Below are positions 1 through 9,760 of a DNA stretch of 64,000 bases, one piece after another; positions within the stretch are counted from its first letter, which is position 1; each line of letters opens with the position of its first letter. The translations under genes and the position numbers were made by a program. Origin of the DNA: Psychrobacter raelei (GTDB taxonomy: Bacteria; Pseudomonadota; Gammaproteobacteria; Pseudomonadales; Moraxellaceae); contig NZ_CP093310.2 of the NCBI RefSeq assembly GCF_022631235.3, positions 3,038,001 through 3,102,000 on the forward strand, in the 5' to 3' direction. The notes beneath the pieces are model-generated. The model made no database searches and had not been told where the DNA came from. It was given only the letters and a program-made list of their open reading frames with translations.

Positions 1-1068
1 GGCAATGTGAGGTAATACACCCACTTGACTGGGCGCAGTCACCACCGCATTGGCATAATCGGCAATCATCTGATGGGCGCGGCCTGTGGGATGAACGCCA
101 TCGGCGAAGAAATAGCTGTTTTCAGCACCGGCTTCCTTCAAGTTATCTCGACCACATTCAAGCGAGCTACTGGTTTTACAAGCCGCCTCGTTGACATTGG
201 TATAGCCGTAGGCAGCAGGGTCTGCTGCCACTTGCTGCAATAAGCTAAACGTATCTAGTGGAATAATATTGGCACCTGATTGCTTTAATTCTTGGTACAA
301 AGCATTGTTGTAGGCAACTGCTAATCTATTCCCAGTTTTTTTAAAAGGATCCTCGCCTAGGCTCTCTTTTAAAAATGTATTTTCTTTAATTGCCTCATCT
401 GCTTGAATAGTCTCAGGTGTCAGTCCAACATCAGGTATATTCGGAACTAAAATATATTCAGCACCATTAGTGTGTAATCTACTAACTGTAGCACTTTGAT
501 CTTCTACTGCTGGAAGAATATAACCATCAATTGCTTTCTGAATAGTTTCTCCTTTATTAGAGATAAAGCTCCCAATATTTTTTTGTATGTAATCTGAAGC
601 AGCAAACAAATCATTAGCACCAATCCAAACTGAATATAGACCATTTGGATCCACATTATTATTGGCCAGATAAGTATCTAGCTGAGTTTTTGCAGAAGCA
701 ACAGGTAGCCCTTCTCTTTCAACATCAACCCCTGCCCTTGCACCACCAATGGCATAGTTGTTGCCTGATTTTTTATCGAAAATGGTGTTGGCGGTCGAGC
801 TAAATCCTAGCTGCTCAGCAAATGAGGTGGCCCAAGTATTATCAGGGTTGGTGGTGAATTGACCTGACTCTGCTTTGTCTAATACCGGCTTAAAATAACC
901 GCCATCTGTCAAGCTATCACCAAAAAAGGTGACGCTGCTATAGTCGCTGGCATGGGCACTGCTTATGCCTGCTAATGTAACGGCTAAAATAGCTTGGGAT
1001 AAGGTCTTTATAGAGGGGGTATACAAGCGCGGCTGTGTGGCTTGTTGATACAGGTGAGATTTAATCAT
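1..1068 (-). CDS. GDSL/SGNH esterase, probable EstA-type autotransporter (C-terminus off window)
   Basis: I translated the minus strand from ATG at 1068; the frame stays open to the window edge (356 codons). A signal peptide ends near residue 40 (SSAHA). It is followed by the SGNH block I FFGDSLTDGG with nucleophile Ser52, a GANDLF block III and a late DGVHPT block V supplying the catalytic Asp and His. All catalytic elements are therefore present. After block V the sequence runs into a linker (PSQVGVLP) as in EstA-type esterases, where a 12-strand autotransporter barrel follows; that barrel would lie outside the window, so the autotransporter call is inferred. It likely hydrolyses short-chain esters at the cell surface. 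The start is set by the signal peptide and a GGAAGTC-like SD just upstream. Confidence 0.8.
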   Translation of the reverse strand, partial: MIKSHLYQQATQPRLYTPSIKTLSQAILAVTLAGISSAHASDYSSVTFFGDSLTDGGYFKPVLDKAESGQFTTNPDNTWATSFAEQLGFSSTANTIFDKKSGNNYAIGGARAGVDVEREGLPVASAKTQLDTYLANNNVDPNGLYSVWIGANDLFAASDYIQKNIGSFISNKGETIQKAIDGYILPAVEDQSATVSRLHTNGAEYILVPNIPDVGLTPETIQADEAIKENTFLKESLGEDPFKKTGNRLAVAYNNALYQELKQSGANIIPLDTFSLLQQVAADPAAYGYTNVNEAACKTSSSLECGRDNLKEAGAENSYFFADGVHPTGRAHQMIADYANAVVTAPSQVGVLPHIA

Positions 1069-1685
1069 CTTGACTTCCTTGTCATAGCATAAAGTAAACA
1101 TAAAATAAGGCATGAACAATGCGCCGATCAGCGAAGCACTGTGGTGACACTCTGCATCGCAACCTACATGACCTTCACACTAACAGGGATAATAACCGAG
1201 CAATAACAACCACCTTAACATCACTCACCTGGTCGCAACTTTTATTACGGCCATCGCTATTATTGTCGCTTATTATAGTGTACGATTGTACACAACAGGC
1301 CAAAAGCTGGCAAATTGTTTCATCCCTAGCAACAAAATAGCACACTCTAATGGATTTGACCCCAAGTTATTTTACTCGCTGTGCAGCGTATATTTTTAGG
1401 GCTTTCTATTAAGTGTAGTTTAGCGGTTAGTGTGATTTTTTTGGCGCTTAAGCCAATGAATTGGTTGATATTTAAGTGGCTAGGTCATAGATAAGGTGTG
1501 AAACATTTTATATCAAAATATGATTACCATTTAACTTGATTTACTGGTTTAATAGAGGTAACGAATTTCAGTCTGTCTGTTTTTTGTTGTTTATTGGAAA
1601 TTAAAACGATAACAGATATTCAAGCGCAGCTTTAAGGCAGTAGACTGATTTTATTTCAACATTTCTAAATTTTAAGGTTTTCGTC
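1069..1685. other. Intergenic region between divergent esterase and rppH
   Basis: About 600 bp without a convincing gene. The esterase and rppH diverge from it, so it should hold promoters for both. The only distinct structure I see is a 6-bp dyad, GTGTAC-GATT-GTACAC, at 1278-1293. A 73-codon plus-strand ORF here has no SD and no recognisable composition, and I leave it out. Confidence 0.5.
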
Positions 1686-2207
1686 ATGATTGATGCAGAC
1701 GGCTTTAGAGCCAATGTCGGTATCATCTTGGCAAATACACAAGGACAAGTACTATGGGCAAAACGAGTTGGTCATGATTCTTGGCAGTTCCCGCAAGGGG
1801 GTATCGATGAGGGAGAAACCCCTCTTGATGCTATGTACCGAGAGCTGTGGGAGGAGGTAGGCTTATATCCTCGACACGTCCAGCTTTTGGCTGCTACTGA
1901 CAATTGGCTAAGGTATCGCCTGCCCAAACGTTACATACGTCACGGGCAGCATCCTTTGTGTATAGGGCAAAAACAGAAGTGGTTTTTGCTTAAGCTAGAT
2001 GAGCCGAATACCGAACATATCCGCTTTGACACCGCAAAGCCAGAGTTTGACCATTGGGAATGGGTCAGCTACTGGTATCCGCTGGGTCAAGTGGTTCATT
2101 TTAAACGAGGTGTGTATCGCCGTGCGCTGCGAGAGCTGGCACGTGAGTTACCACTTAAAAAGGAATTGATTTTACCTGAGACTAAAAACCATTTGCTTCA
2201 GGTTTGA
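1686..2207 (+). CDS. rppH: RNA pyrophosphohydrolase RppH (Nudix)
   Basis: RppH removes pyrophosphate from the 5' triphosphate end of mRNA, which triggers RNase E-dependent decay. The 173-residue protein carries the full Nudix box at residues 38-60: G38, E44, R52-E53, E56-E57 and G59, the metal-binding signature. The opening [14 protein letters not shown] and the WQFPQGGID block are characteristic of RppH rather than of other Nudix families. Length matches the family. It is transcribed alone and followed by a strong terminator at 2271-2303. Confidence 0.95.
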   Translation: MIDADGFRANVGIILANTQGQVLWAKRVGHDSWQFPQGGIDEGETPLDAMYRELWEEVGLYPRHVQLLAATDNWLRYRLPKRYIRHGQHPLCIGQKQKWFLLKLDEPNTEHIRFDTAKPEFDHWEWVSYWYPLGQVVHFKRGVYRRALRELARELPLKKELILPETKNHLLQV

Positions 2208-2270
2208 TTTCAATAAAGTTTTGCGTTTAATTTGAGTATGATTTAGTTTTTAACTTATTTTTTATGTGAA

Positions 2271-2303
2271 GAGGCCTGTATCTAGTGATACAGGCCTCTT
2301 TTT
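2271..2303 (+). terminator. Rho-independent terminator after rppH
   Basis: A perfect 12-bp stem (2271-2282 with 2287-2298), a TAGT loop and a T run. It lies 64 bp past the rppH stop, in the gap before the convergent NRDE gene. Confidence 0.9.
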
Positions 2304-2390
2304 CGTCTGGTGTTCTTTATCGATTAGATAGCGTAATACTAAAGAGCAGTTAAGGTTTACACAGATGATAAAAGTCACTCTAATCTGCTG

Positions 2391-3227
2391 TTATTTTTTA
2401 GCCAAATGCGCATACTCGCGGCTCACCAACTGTAGCTCAACACCAGAATTATCTTCATCACCTCTTAGCAGGGTCAAAATACTCTGAGTCCGAGTGCCAT
2501 AATTGGGTAACTCTGGAGTATCAATACAAATCGAAGATAAGGCTTGCTCTAGAGCAGGAGGCATACCGGTATCAGGTAGCTGTTCATCTGCAGCTTGCAG
2601 CGTATCGGTGAGTACGTTCCACGCCGCAGGTAGCCAATACTCCTTATCTGCTTGATGAAACTGTAAGCTTTCGCTGATTAATGGCAGCACCTCTTGACGC
2701 ACTCTGCCGCGCAAACGCTCAGATTTAAACCAAGCCTCATCAGGCTGACCATTTGAAATAATATGCAGACCACTGTGCAGGGGGGTCGCAGGATAGCCTC
2801 TATTGTTCACTAGCACCGCTTGCTTGTTGTCCCCCACTATTAGGTTAAAGCCTGCATAAGCCTGCAACTCTATCTGACGCGCATAAGCCAAAGGCGATAA
2901 GTCACCGGTTAAGAAGTTCGTTACCAGCTCCCCCCGTGATCTTTGGTCGGGCGTGGCTTGCACCCCATCTCGAAAATTCAATACCGCCGCCCAGCGTCCG
3001 TTTTGACTAAATAGCGGATTTGTTTGTTTCGACGTTTCAGACTCTAAGGGCTGCTGGTGAATGCCCAGCCACGTGCCGCCACTTTTATCATCTCGTCCCC
3101 CAAAAATAGGCAAATCCTCCCATTGATGGGCTTGGGTGGTAGGGCGTGCTAAAAACTCATCTCTATTGGACAGCAGGACTAACGGCATCTCATCAAACAG
3201 CTGCCAAGCAATGGCGGTAATACACAT
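2391..3227 (-). CDS. NRDE (TANGO2) family protein
   Basis: This 278-residue protein begins MCITAIAWQ and has the family signature SNRDEF at residues 20-25, followed by GGRDDKSGGTWLG. These mark the NRDE/TANGO2 family (DUF833). In that family a Cys2 near the processed N-terminus is conserved, suggesting an Ntn-hydrolase-like fold, but the bacterial function is not established. It has no signal peptide or membrane segment, so it is probably cytoplasmic. It stands alone, convergent with rppH and divergent from lgt. Confidence 0.85.
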   Translation of the reverse strand: MCITAIAWQLFDEMPLVLLSNRDEFLARPTTQAHQWEDLPIFGGRDDKSGGTWLGIHQQPLESETSKQTNPLFSQNGRWAAVLNFRDGVQATPDQRSRGELVTNFLTGDLSPLAYARQIELQAYAGFNLIVGDNKQAVLVNNRGYPATPLHSGLHIISNGQPDEAWFKSERLRGRVRQEVLPLISESLQFHQADKEYWLPAAWNVLTDTLQAADEQLPDTGMPPALEQALSSICIDTPELPNYGTRTQSILTLLRGDEDNSGVELQLVSREYAHLAKK

Positions 3228-3447
3228 AGGCTTTCCTTAAAAGGCACAAACAGTACTCTGGATCTTCTACATTATGAGGCAGCCTCACTGATTTATCTAT
3301 ATGATGCGCAATACAAGTCTGAGCCTTTGCTATTTTTTGTGAGCGTAGGCTTACTTTTACTCAACTCAAATACACCGTTCAGTTAATGTCTTACAGGCTG
3401 ATTTTTGCTATTATGACGACCATCAATTAACCAGGCAGAACTCGCTC

Positions 3448-4326
3448 ATGATGATTCATCCCCAATTTGACCCAGTGGCTTTATCCGTTGGACCACTTCA
3501 AGTCCATTGGTATGGCTTTATGTATCTACTGGCCTTTGCGGCCGCTTATGGCTTGGCTTGGTACCGCAGCACCAAGCGTGAAGGTTGGACCACGGATATG
3601 GTGTCCGATTTGGTGTTCTTCGGTGCTTTAGGGGTTATATTAGGCGGCCGTATTGGCTATGTGTTGTTATACCAATTCGGTGAGTTTTTGGCCAACCCTA
3701 CCTACTTGTTCAAAGTCTGGGAAGGCGGTATGTCGTTCCATGGTGGCTTTGTAGGGGTTGCGTTGGCGATGATATATTTTGCCCGTAAGTACAAAAAACC
3801 CATTTTTAGCGTATTAGACTTTATTGTTCCTTGCGTACCGACCGGATTGTTATTTGGTCGTATTGGTAACTATATTAACGGCGAGCTTTGGGGCCGAGTT
3901 TCTGACGGCGGTTACAACTGGTTGACCTACTTTCCGCAAGCGGCCAAGTTTGATTCCGCGTTAATTACCACCAACCCTGCGCTACAGCCTTTAATGACCC
4001 AAATTGAGGGTAACTACCTCTTGCCGCGTCATCCCTCACAGCTGTATGAAGCATTCGCTGAGGGCTTATTGACCTTTATTATTGTGTGGTGGTTTTCTTC
4101 CAAGCCTCGCCCGCGTATGGCCGTAAGTGCCTTATTCATGCTGTGCTATGGTATCAGCCGCTTTACTATTGAGTTCTTCCGCCAGCCAGATGAAGGCTAT
4201 TCACTGATCTTTGGTTGGATGAGTAAAGGGCAGCTTTATACCTTGCCGATGATTATCTTTGGCTTAGTATTGATGGTCTTAGCGTACCGCCGTCAGCAAT
4301 ATGACTGGGGCAAATACGCCGTTTAG
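3448..4326 (+). CDS. lgt: Phosphatidylglycerol--prolipoprotein diacylglyceryl transferase
   Basis: Lgt transfers diacylglycerol from phosphatidylglycerol to the lipobox Cys of prolipoproteins in the inner membrane, the first step of lipoprotein maturation. The 292-residue protein is multi-pass. It shows H98-G99-G100 in MSFHGGFVG and the Lgt signature GRIGNYINGELWGR around residues 137-150, with the essential Arg138 and Asn141 equivalents, and then HPSQLYEA. Two adjacent ATGs occur; the upstream one is used here and the choice hardly changes the protein. It heads an lgt-thyA-folA run, a common gammaproteobacterial order. Lnt, which finishes the same pathway, is at 12334-13905. Confidence 0.97.
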   Translation: MMIHPQFDPVALSVGPLQVHWYGFMYLLAFAAAYGLAWYRSTKREGWTTDMVSDLVFFGALGVILGGRIGYVLLYQFGEFLANPTYLFKVWEGGMSFHGGFVGVALAMIYFARKYKKPIFSVLDFIVPCVPTGLLFGRIGNYINGELWGRVSDGGYNWLTYFPQAAKFDSALITTNPALQPLMTQIEGNYLLPRHPSQLYEAFAEGLLTFIIVWWFSSKPRPRMAVSALFMLCYGISRFTIEFFRQPDEGYSLIFGWMSKGQLYTLPMIIFGLVLMVLAYRRQQYDWGKYAV

Positions 4327-4395
4327 AAATAATAGATTTTTGCTGTATTAACTGTTTTAGCTCACTTACTTTGTTAATTATTTGACTGTAGACCT

Positions 4396-5256
4396 ATGAT
4401 AACTTCCAAAAATGAAGCCGCTTATCTTGATTTAATTCGCTATGTGCGTGACCACGGTACCGAGAAGGGAGACCGTACAGGTACGGGCACCCGCAGTCAT
4501 TTTGGCGCTCAGTTGCGCTTTGATTTAAAAGATGGCTTTCCGCTGTTAACGACCAAAAAAGTGCACATGAAGTCGATTACTTATGAACTGTTTTGGTTTT
4601 TAAAAGGCGATACCCATGTCAAATATTTGCAAGAGAATGGGGTACGTATTTGGAACGAATGGTCAACTGCGGAGCAAACCGCTCGCTTTGGTCGCCCTGA
4701 GGGTGAGCTGGGTCCTATCTATGGTCATCAGTGGCGTAATTATGGGGCCACTAAAGCAGAGGACGGCCGCTACAATCAAGATGGGGTGGACCAAGTTGTT
4801 GAGGTAATTGAGCAAATTAAGAGCAACCCCAATTCGCGTCGTTTGATTGTGTCCGGTTGGAACCCAGCCGAGGCGACCCAAGTGGCGCTACCGCCTTGCC
4901 ATACATTATTTCAGTTCTTTGTGGCAGACGGCAAACTGTCTTGCCAGCTGTATCAGCGCTCCGCAGATTTGTTTTTAGGAGTGCCTTTTAACATTGCCAG
5001 CTACTCTTTATTAACACATATGATTGCTCAAGTTTGTGACCTAGAGGTGGGTGAGTTTATTTGGACAGGTGGTGATTGTCACTTGTATCAAAACCATATT
5101 GAGCAGGTCAATGAACAGCTGTCTCGCGAGGCTTATGAGTTACCTAAATTATGGCTCAACCCTGACATCAAGGATATTTTTGATTTTACTTTTGATGATA
5201 TCCGAGTGGAGGGCTATCAGTCGCATCCAGCGATTAAAGCACCCGTCGCGGTATAA
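4396..5256 (+). CDS. thyA: Thymidylate synthase
   Basis: ThyA makes dTMP from dUMP using methylene-tetrahydrofolate, and gives dihydrofolate to DHFR, encoded next door. The 286-residue protein has the catalytic Cys168 in [10 protein letters not shown], the phosphate-binding [12 protein letters not shown] at 147-158 and an N-terminal GTGTRSHFG. It includes the small insert ([10 protein letters not shown]) found in some ThyA proteins. It sits 69 bp after lgt with the same orientation, so co-transcription is likely. A 19-bp near-perfect tandem duplication covers its stop codon. Confidence 0.97.
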   Translation: MITSKNEAAYLDLIRYVRDHGTEKGDRTGTGTRSHFGAQLRFDLKDGFPLLTTKKVHMKSITYELFWFLKGDTHVKYLQENGVRIWNEWSTAEQTARFGRPEGELGPIYGHQWRNYGATKAEDGRYNQDGVDQVVEVIEQIKSNPNSRRLIVSGWNPAEATQVALPPCHTLFQFFVADGKLSCQLYQRSADLFLGVPFNIASYSLLTHMIAQVCDLEVGEFIWTGGDCHLYQNHIEQVNEQLSREAYELPKLWLNPDIKDIFDFTFDDIRVEGYQSHPAIKAPVAV

Positions 5257-5279
5257 ATAGCCCGTCGCGGCATCAATAG
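5242..5279. repeat. 19-bp tandem duplication across the thyA stop codon
   Basis: Copies at 5242-5260 and 5261-5279 share the core CCCGTCGCGG and match at 17 of 19 positions. The first contains the end of thyA with its TAA at 5254-5256; the second lies in the spacer before folA. It is probably a replication-slippage duplication. Confidence 0.75.
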
Positions 5280-5365
5280 ATAGTTACAGCATAAATAGAT
5301 AGCTTAGCCGCTATACGCCAAGCCGTTTATCAGACAATTGGTTATTATTGATTAAGGATATTTGT

Positions 5366-5947
5366 ATGAGCTACGCCCACACTCAAGTTGCCCAAATTGT
5401 GGCCATTAGCCGCAACCGCTGTATCGGCAAGGGCAATGATTTGCCTTGGCATATCCCCAATGATTTAAAACACTTTAAGGCCATGACCACCGCTGAGACC
5501 GATGCTTATGTAGATACAGGCCTAAAAGGTATTGTCATTATGGGCCGTAAAACTTTTGAATCGATGGGCTCAAAGCCGCTGCCAAAACGAGTGAACTTCA
5601 TTGTCACCACTCAAATGGACTATGCGCAGCAAAAAGGGCTAGAAGGTCTTAAAGATGTGCATGTGGTGCATAACTTGGATGATGCTTTAACTCATGCAGC
5701 CAACGTCGCTCATGGCTTAAAGTTTGAAACTATTTGGGTTATCGGCGGCGAGCGTGTGTTTAAACGTGCCATGATGTTCACCGACCGCATTGAGCTAACG
5801 GTTGTCGATACCGACATCGAAGACGGCGATGCGTTTTACCCAGAGATACCCGAAGACTTTGAACTCACTCAAGAGTCTGAGTCATTTACTGATGAAAAAA
5901 GCGGCCTGAGCTATAAGTTTATGACTTATATGGTCAAAAAGGGCTAA
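5366..5947 (+). CDS. folA: Dihydrofolate reductase
   Basis: FolA reduces dihydrofolate to tetrahydrofolate with NADPH and so recycles the product of the adjacent thyA. The start chosen is ATG 5366, preceded by AAGGATAT; a TTG six codons earlier has no SD. The resulting 193-residue protein has IVAISRNRCIGKGNDLPW, the catalytic acid Asp33 in IPNDLKHFKAM, the cofactor-binding IVIMGRKTFESMG and WVIGGERVFK. An extra loop near residues 40-52 makes it somewhat longer than E. coli FolA. A clear terminator follows. Confidence 0.95.
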   Translation: MSYAHTQVAQIVAISRNRCIGKGNDLPWHIPNDLKHFKAMTTAETDAYVDTGLKGIVIMGRKTFESMGSKPLPKRVNFIVTTQMDYAQQKGLEGLKDVHVVHNLDDALTHAANVAHGLKFETIWVIGGERVFKRAMMFTDRIELTVVDTDIEDGDAFYPEIPEDFELTQESESFTDEKSGLSYKFMTYMVKKG

Positions 5948-5989
5948 CCCTTCTTTAGTTGTTTGCTTCTATAGACAGCTATTGTCTGA

Positions 5990-6018
5990 AGCCCGCTATG
6001 CTCTAGCGGGCTTTTTTA
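5990..6018 (+). terminator. Rho-independent terminator after folA
   Basis: AGCCCGCTA pairs with TAGCGGGCT (9 bp) around a 5-nt loop and is followed by a run of T. It ends the lgt-thyA-folA unit. Confidence 0.9.
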
Positions 6019-6099
6019 TGACCACCCTTTTGCTATTATGACTCAAGCCCCGCTTCTTTTATCACACTACACTGTCTGTTATCTCAAAAGAGCCACCTT

Positions 6100-7644
6100 A
6101 TGTTAATAAAGGCGTTAAAAACAATCTTGCTATTTAGTGTGGGTTTCATTGCGCTCTTGAGCCTTTTGGCACTAGTGACTCATCAAAGCTTGCCTGACCA
6201 TCAGTCACACACCGCCTCTCGCCATTTAGCAGTCGACCCTAGTAGCTTTTTGGCACAGCGGCTACTGCCTTTGTTGCAGCAGCATCCGGGCTTAAGTGGC
6301 ATTTATTTATTGGATGACAGCCACGAGGCCTTTTTGGCCCGATTGGCATTGGCAGCGTCTGCACAAGACACCTTAGATGTGCAATATTACATTTGGCATG
6401 ATGACACCACAGGTCACTTGCTTCTGCAAAGCTTGTACCAAGCCGCTGAGCGCGGAGTTCAGGTGCGTTTGTTGCTCGATGACAATAACACTGGCGGCAT
6501 GGATCCGCTGCTGGCCAGCATCGATGCGCATCCCAATATTGAGGTGCGGCTATTTAACCCCTTTATGCAGCGTACCCTTCGGCCTTTGGGCTATCTTAGT
6601 GACTTCTTTAGGCTAAATCGGCGCATGCACAATAAGTCTTTTACAGCAGATGGTCTGGTGACCATAGCGGGCGGGCGTAACGTCGGTGATGAATATTTTG
6701 GCTTTGGTAGCGGGGTAATGTTTGCAGATTTAGACATGGCGGCTGTTGGACCCGTGGCCGAAGATGTAGAGCAAGACTTTGACCGCTACTGGGCAAGTCA
6801 GTCTGCTTATCCGCTCCAAAGCATCATTAAGCAACACGCCCCCGCGCCTTTTGATACCACACCTGCAACCGATAAACAAACGCAGATTTTCTTAACAGAG
6901 CTGGGAGAGTCCAGCTTTGTCAAACAACTTCGTGAAGGCTCATTGCCGCTAATTTGGACTCAGGTACGGATGATTAGTGATGACCCTGCAAAGGGATTAC
7001 AAAAATCGAAAGAGGCGGACTCGGTACTGGCTCATCTTGTTCCCTTAATGCAGGGCACCCGTGAGGAGCTACTGATAATCTCTCCCTATTTCGTACCCGC
7101 CAAGCAAGGTACTGCTCTGTTTCAGCGCCTGGCCAAACAGGGCAAACAAGTCGCCGTCCTCACCAATTCTCTAGCCGCAACCGATGTTATTCCGGTACAT
7201 GCCGGCTATGCCAAATATCGCAAACCACTGTTACGCGCCGGCATCGCCTTATATGAGCTTAAACCGCAGGCCACAGTTATCACCAAAAATCATGGCGGTA
7301 TTCTCAAAAGCAGTGGTGCCAGCTTACATGCTAAGACCTTTATTATTGATAATCAAACGCTGTTTGTGGGCTCTTTTAATATGGACCCTCGTTCTGCTGC
7401 ATTAAATACAGAAATGGGCTTTGTGTTTGATAGCGAGCAGATGGCAAGTTATCTGGCAGACAATATGAAGCAAAAACAAATGGAGTACAGTTATAAGGTG
7501 AGCAAAACCCCGCAAGGTAAATTACACTGGCAGACCTTAGATGACGGTAATACTGTCGAGTATGATAACGAGCCACACAGTAGCCTATTTTCTCGACTTG
7601 GCGTTTGGGTGTGCTCTTTGCTGCCTATTGAGTGGCTATTGTAG
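6100..7644 (+). CDS. Phospholipase D family protein, ClsC-like cardiolipin synthase
   Basis: The 514-residue protein has an N-terminal hydrophobic anchor (about residues 7-27) and two complete HKD motifs: H177-x-K179-x4-D184 (MHNKSFTAD) and H410-x-K412-x4-D417 (LHAKTFIID), each followed by a G-S/G-R-N/F-N block. Two HKD motifs plus the anchor and the N-terminal YIWHDDTTG segment are typical of YmdC/ClsC-like enzymes, which make cardiolipin from phosphatidylethanolamine and phosphatidylglycerol. Substrate is inferred from family only. It is a single gene, ended by a hairpin shared with the convergent aminopeptidase. Confidence 0.85.
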   Translation: MLIKALKTILLFSVGFIALLSLLALVTHQSLPDHQSHTASRHLAVDPSSFLAQRLLPLLQQHPGLSGIYLLDDSHEAFLARLALAASAQDTLDVQYYIWHDDTTGHLLLQSLYQAAERGVQVRLLLDDNNTGGMDPLLASIDAHPNIEVRLFNPFMQRTLRPLGYLSDFFRLNRRMHNKSFTADGLVTIAGGRNVGDEYFGFGSGVMFADLDMAAVGPVAEDVEQDFDRYWASQSAYPLQSIIKQHAPAPFDTTPATDKQTQIFLTELGESSFVKQLREGSLPLIWTQVRMISDDPAKGLQKSKEADSVLAHLVPLMQGTREELLIISPYFVPAKQGTALFQRLAKQGKQVAVLTNSLAATDVIPVHAGYAKYRKPLLRAGIALYELKPQATVITKNHGGILKSSGASLHAKTFIIDNQTLFVGSFNMDPRSAALNTEMGFVFDSEQMASYLADNMKQKQMEYSYKVSKTPQGKLHWQTLDDGNTVEYDNEPHSSLFSRLGVWVCSLLPIEWLL

Positions 7645-7690
7645 GGCTTACATACCGGCTGAAGCCTTGAAGTAAAAGACAAGCCCTAAA

Positions 7691-7727
7691 AAATCCGCCC
7701 AACACATAAGTTGGGCGGATTTTTTAC
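7691..7727. terminator. Bidirectional terminator
   Basis: A stem of about 13 bp (7691-7703 with 7710-7722) with an ACATAA loop, A-rich before and T-rich after. It lies between the convergent phospholipase D and aminopeptidase genes and can serve both. Confidence 0.9.
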
Positions 7728-7778
7728 TTTATACGTCCCGTGACGTCAATACGCCACAGCCTCAAATAAAGTCAGGGT

Positions 7779-9602
7779 TTAGATGGCTTTTGTGCGCTCA
7801 GTCAGCCACGCCAAAGCCGCCCCTGAAACACGGTCTTTTAGCTCATTGAATACGTGGCTGTGGTAGTCGTTCAACCACTCTATTTCGTCTTGGTTAAGCA
7901 AGCTTGGCTCTATCAAACGGGTATCAATAGGGCATAACGTAACCGTTTCAAAGTTTAGATAATGACCAAACTCAGTCTCTTGCGGTGTTGGCACAGGCTG
8001 GTTCACCACTAGGTTTTCGATGCGAATACCCCAGCGGCCTTCACGGTACAAACCAGGCTCATTACTTGAGATCATACCCACCTTCATGGCACGCTCTGGT
8101 GGGTTGCTCGCCGCATAAGCAATGACCTGCGGGCCTTCATGCACATTTAAGAAGTAGCCAACACCATGGCCGGTACCATGACCGTAATCCATTTGGGCTT
8201 GCCACAGTGGTGCACGGCAAATCGCATCAATCAGTGGTGAAGCAATCCCATCTGGGAAACAGGCTTTGGCTAAGGCAATGTGTGCTTTTAACACCATGCT
8301 AAAGTCACGTTTTTGCGTCTCATTAACTTGGCCAATACCAATCACACGGGTAATGTCGGTGGTGCCGTTTTGGTACTGAGCACCAGAGTCAATTAATAAC
8401 AGTCCATCACCGTCAAGGTAGCTAAATTTGTCTTCTGTGGCACGGTAATGTGGCAGCGCCCCATTTTCATTGAAGCCGGCAATGGTTGGGAAGCTTGGTG
8501 ATACATAGTGCGGCTGTTTGCTACGCACATCAATCAACATACTGTCCACATCAAGCTCGCTTAAGCGTTCGCCTTGATGTAGACGTGCTTCAAACTCGCT
8601 AAAGAACTCACACAATGCCGCACCATCTTGACGCATGGCCTCACGCACATGCTCGATATCCTCTTTAGACTTGACGGATTTTAGCAATGTGCTTGGCGCA
8701 ACTTGCTCAATCATAGCAATGTCATCGCCTAAGTCATTTAAGGTGCCTACTGCCACCTTATTGGGATCTAATAACAATAAATCCTCTGGCGTTAGCTCAC
8801 TTAAAGCACTTTGAACTTGATCATAATCTGCCACGCTAATACCGGCGTCACTTAATAATTTGGCGATATCCTCGCCCACCTTGGCATTGTCAATATAAAG
8901 CGTTGCCTTATCTGCAGTGACTATCATGTGTGCCAAAAATACAGGGTTGTAATCGACATCACTGCCACGTAAGTTGGTCAGCCATGCAATATCATCTAAG
9001 CTTGAGATGAGATGATGGGTGGCGCCAATTTGCGCCATATGTGCCCGCACTTCGGCCAGCTTCTCTTGCGCCGACTGTGACACAAACTGCGCATCATGGG
9101 CATAAAGCTGAGCCACAGGCAGCGCCGGACGGTCTTGCCAAATCTCGCCTAATAAATCCAGCTCAGTGACCAGACGGATACCCTCCTCTTCACTTTCAGC
9201 CGCCTCATCGAAAGCATCTAACAGGCGATCTTGTTCAGCCAGTGACAACACATTGCCATCGATGGCCACACTATCGCCGGCCTTTAAATACTCACCCAGC
9301 CACTGGGCGTGATTAGGAGAGCCTGGCTGTAGTTTTTGTAGGGTAATACCAGTCCCCTCTAATTGTGCCGCTGCTTGTACCCAATAACGGCTGTCCGCCC
9401 ACAGACCTGCAAAGTCATGAGTCACAACCAAAGTACCCACAGAGCCTGTAAAGCCCGATAGCCACTGACGACCCTGCCAATACTCAGGCAGATACTCAGA
9501 TAAATGAGGATCAGCCGATGGGATGATCAGGGCGCTGATTTCGTTATTTTTTAGAACTTGGCGTAATTGATGGATACGCTCTTGGATGACAGACTTACTC
9601 AT
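7779..9602 (-). CDS. Xaa-Pro aminopeptidase, long M24B form
   Basis: This 607-residue enzyme removes N-terminal residues preceding proline. Two creatinase-like N-terminal domains precede a C-terminal pita-bread domain. Its metal ligands are visible: Asp in LLIDSGAQYQ, Asp in GTTDITR, His in GTGHGVG, Glu in SSNEPGLY and Glu in RIENLVV. Start is ATG 9602 with GAGGAAC upstream; the open frame extends 19 codons further but has no SD there. It has no signal peptide, so it acts in the cytoplasm. The next gene in the same direction upstream is a peptide importer, which suggests use of imported peptides. Confidence 0.92.
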   Translation of the reverse strand: MSKSVIQERIHQLRQVLKNNEISALIIPSADPHLSEYLPEYWQGRQWLSGFTGSVGTLVVTHDFAGLWADSRYWVQAAAQLEGTGITLQKLQPGSPNHAQWLGEYLKAGDSVAIDGNVLSLAEQDRLLDAFDEAAESEEEGIRLVTELDLLGEIWQDRPALPVAQLYAHDAQFVSQSAQEKLAEVRAHMAQIGATHHLISSLDDIAWLTNLRGSDVDYNPVFLAHMIVTADKATLYIDNAKVGEDIAKLLSDAGISVADYDQVQSALSELTPEDLLLLDPNKVAVGTLNDLGDDIAMIEQVAPSTLLKSVKSKEDIEHVREAMRQDGAALCEFFSEFEARLHQGERLSELDVDSMLIDVRSKQPHYVSPSFPTIAGFNENGALPHYRATEDKFSYLDGDGLLLIDSGAQYQNGTTDITRVIGIGQVNETQKRDFSMVLKAHIALAKACFPDGIASPLIDAICRAPLWQAQMDYGHGTGHGVGYFLNVHEGPQVIAYAASNPPERAMKVGMISSNEPGLYREGRWGIRIENLVVNQPVPTPQETEFGHYLNFETVTLCPIDTRLIEPSLLNQDEIEWLNDYHSHVFNELKDRVSGAALAWLTERTKAI

Positions 9603-9664
9603 AATGTTCCTCGGGATAAATGGTGTGTTTTTTATTGTGGTTTTTTTTGCCAATTTCAAATGTG

Positions 9665-9697
9665 AAAAACGTGCTACCAGATTATGGTAACACGTTT
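9665..9697 (-). terminator. Terminator of the POT transporter gene
   Basis: A 13-bp stem with one mismatch (9667-9679 with 9685-9697), followed on the minus strand by a run of T. It lies between the transporter and the aminopeptidase, suggesting the two are mostly separate transcripts. Confidence 0.75.
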
Positions 9698-9760
9698 GAT
9701 TTGTTGAACCGTTTTCAGTTAGTAAGCAGCTTAAAAGCTTACCATGAATCTAAAGCTTAT

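Noticed and set aside
1119..1340. 73-codon plus-strand ORF in the esterase-rppH gap
   Set aside because: It has no SD and a random-looking composition, and it covers DNA that should carry divergent promoters.
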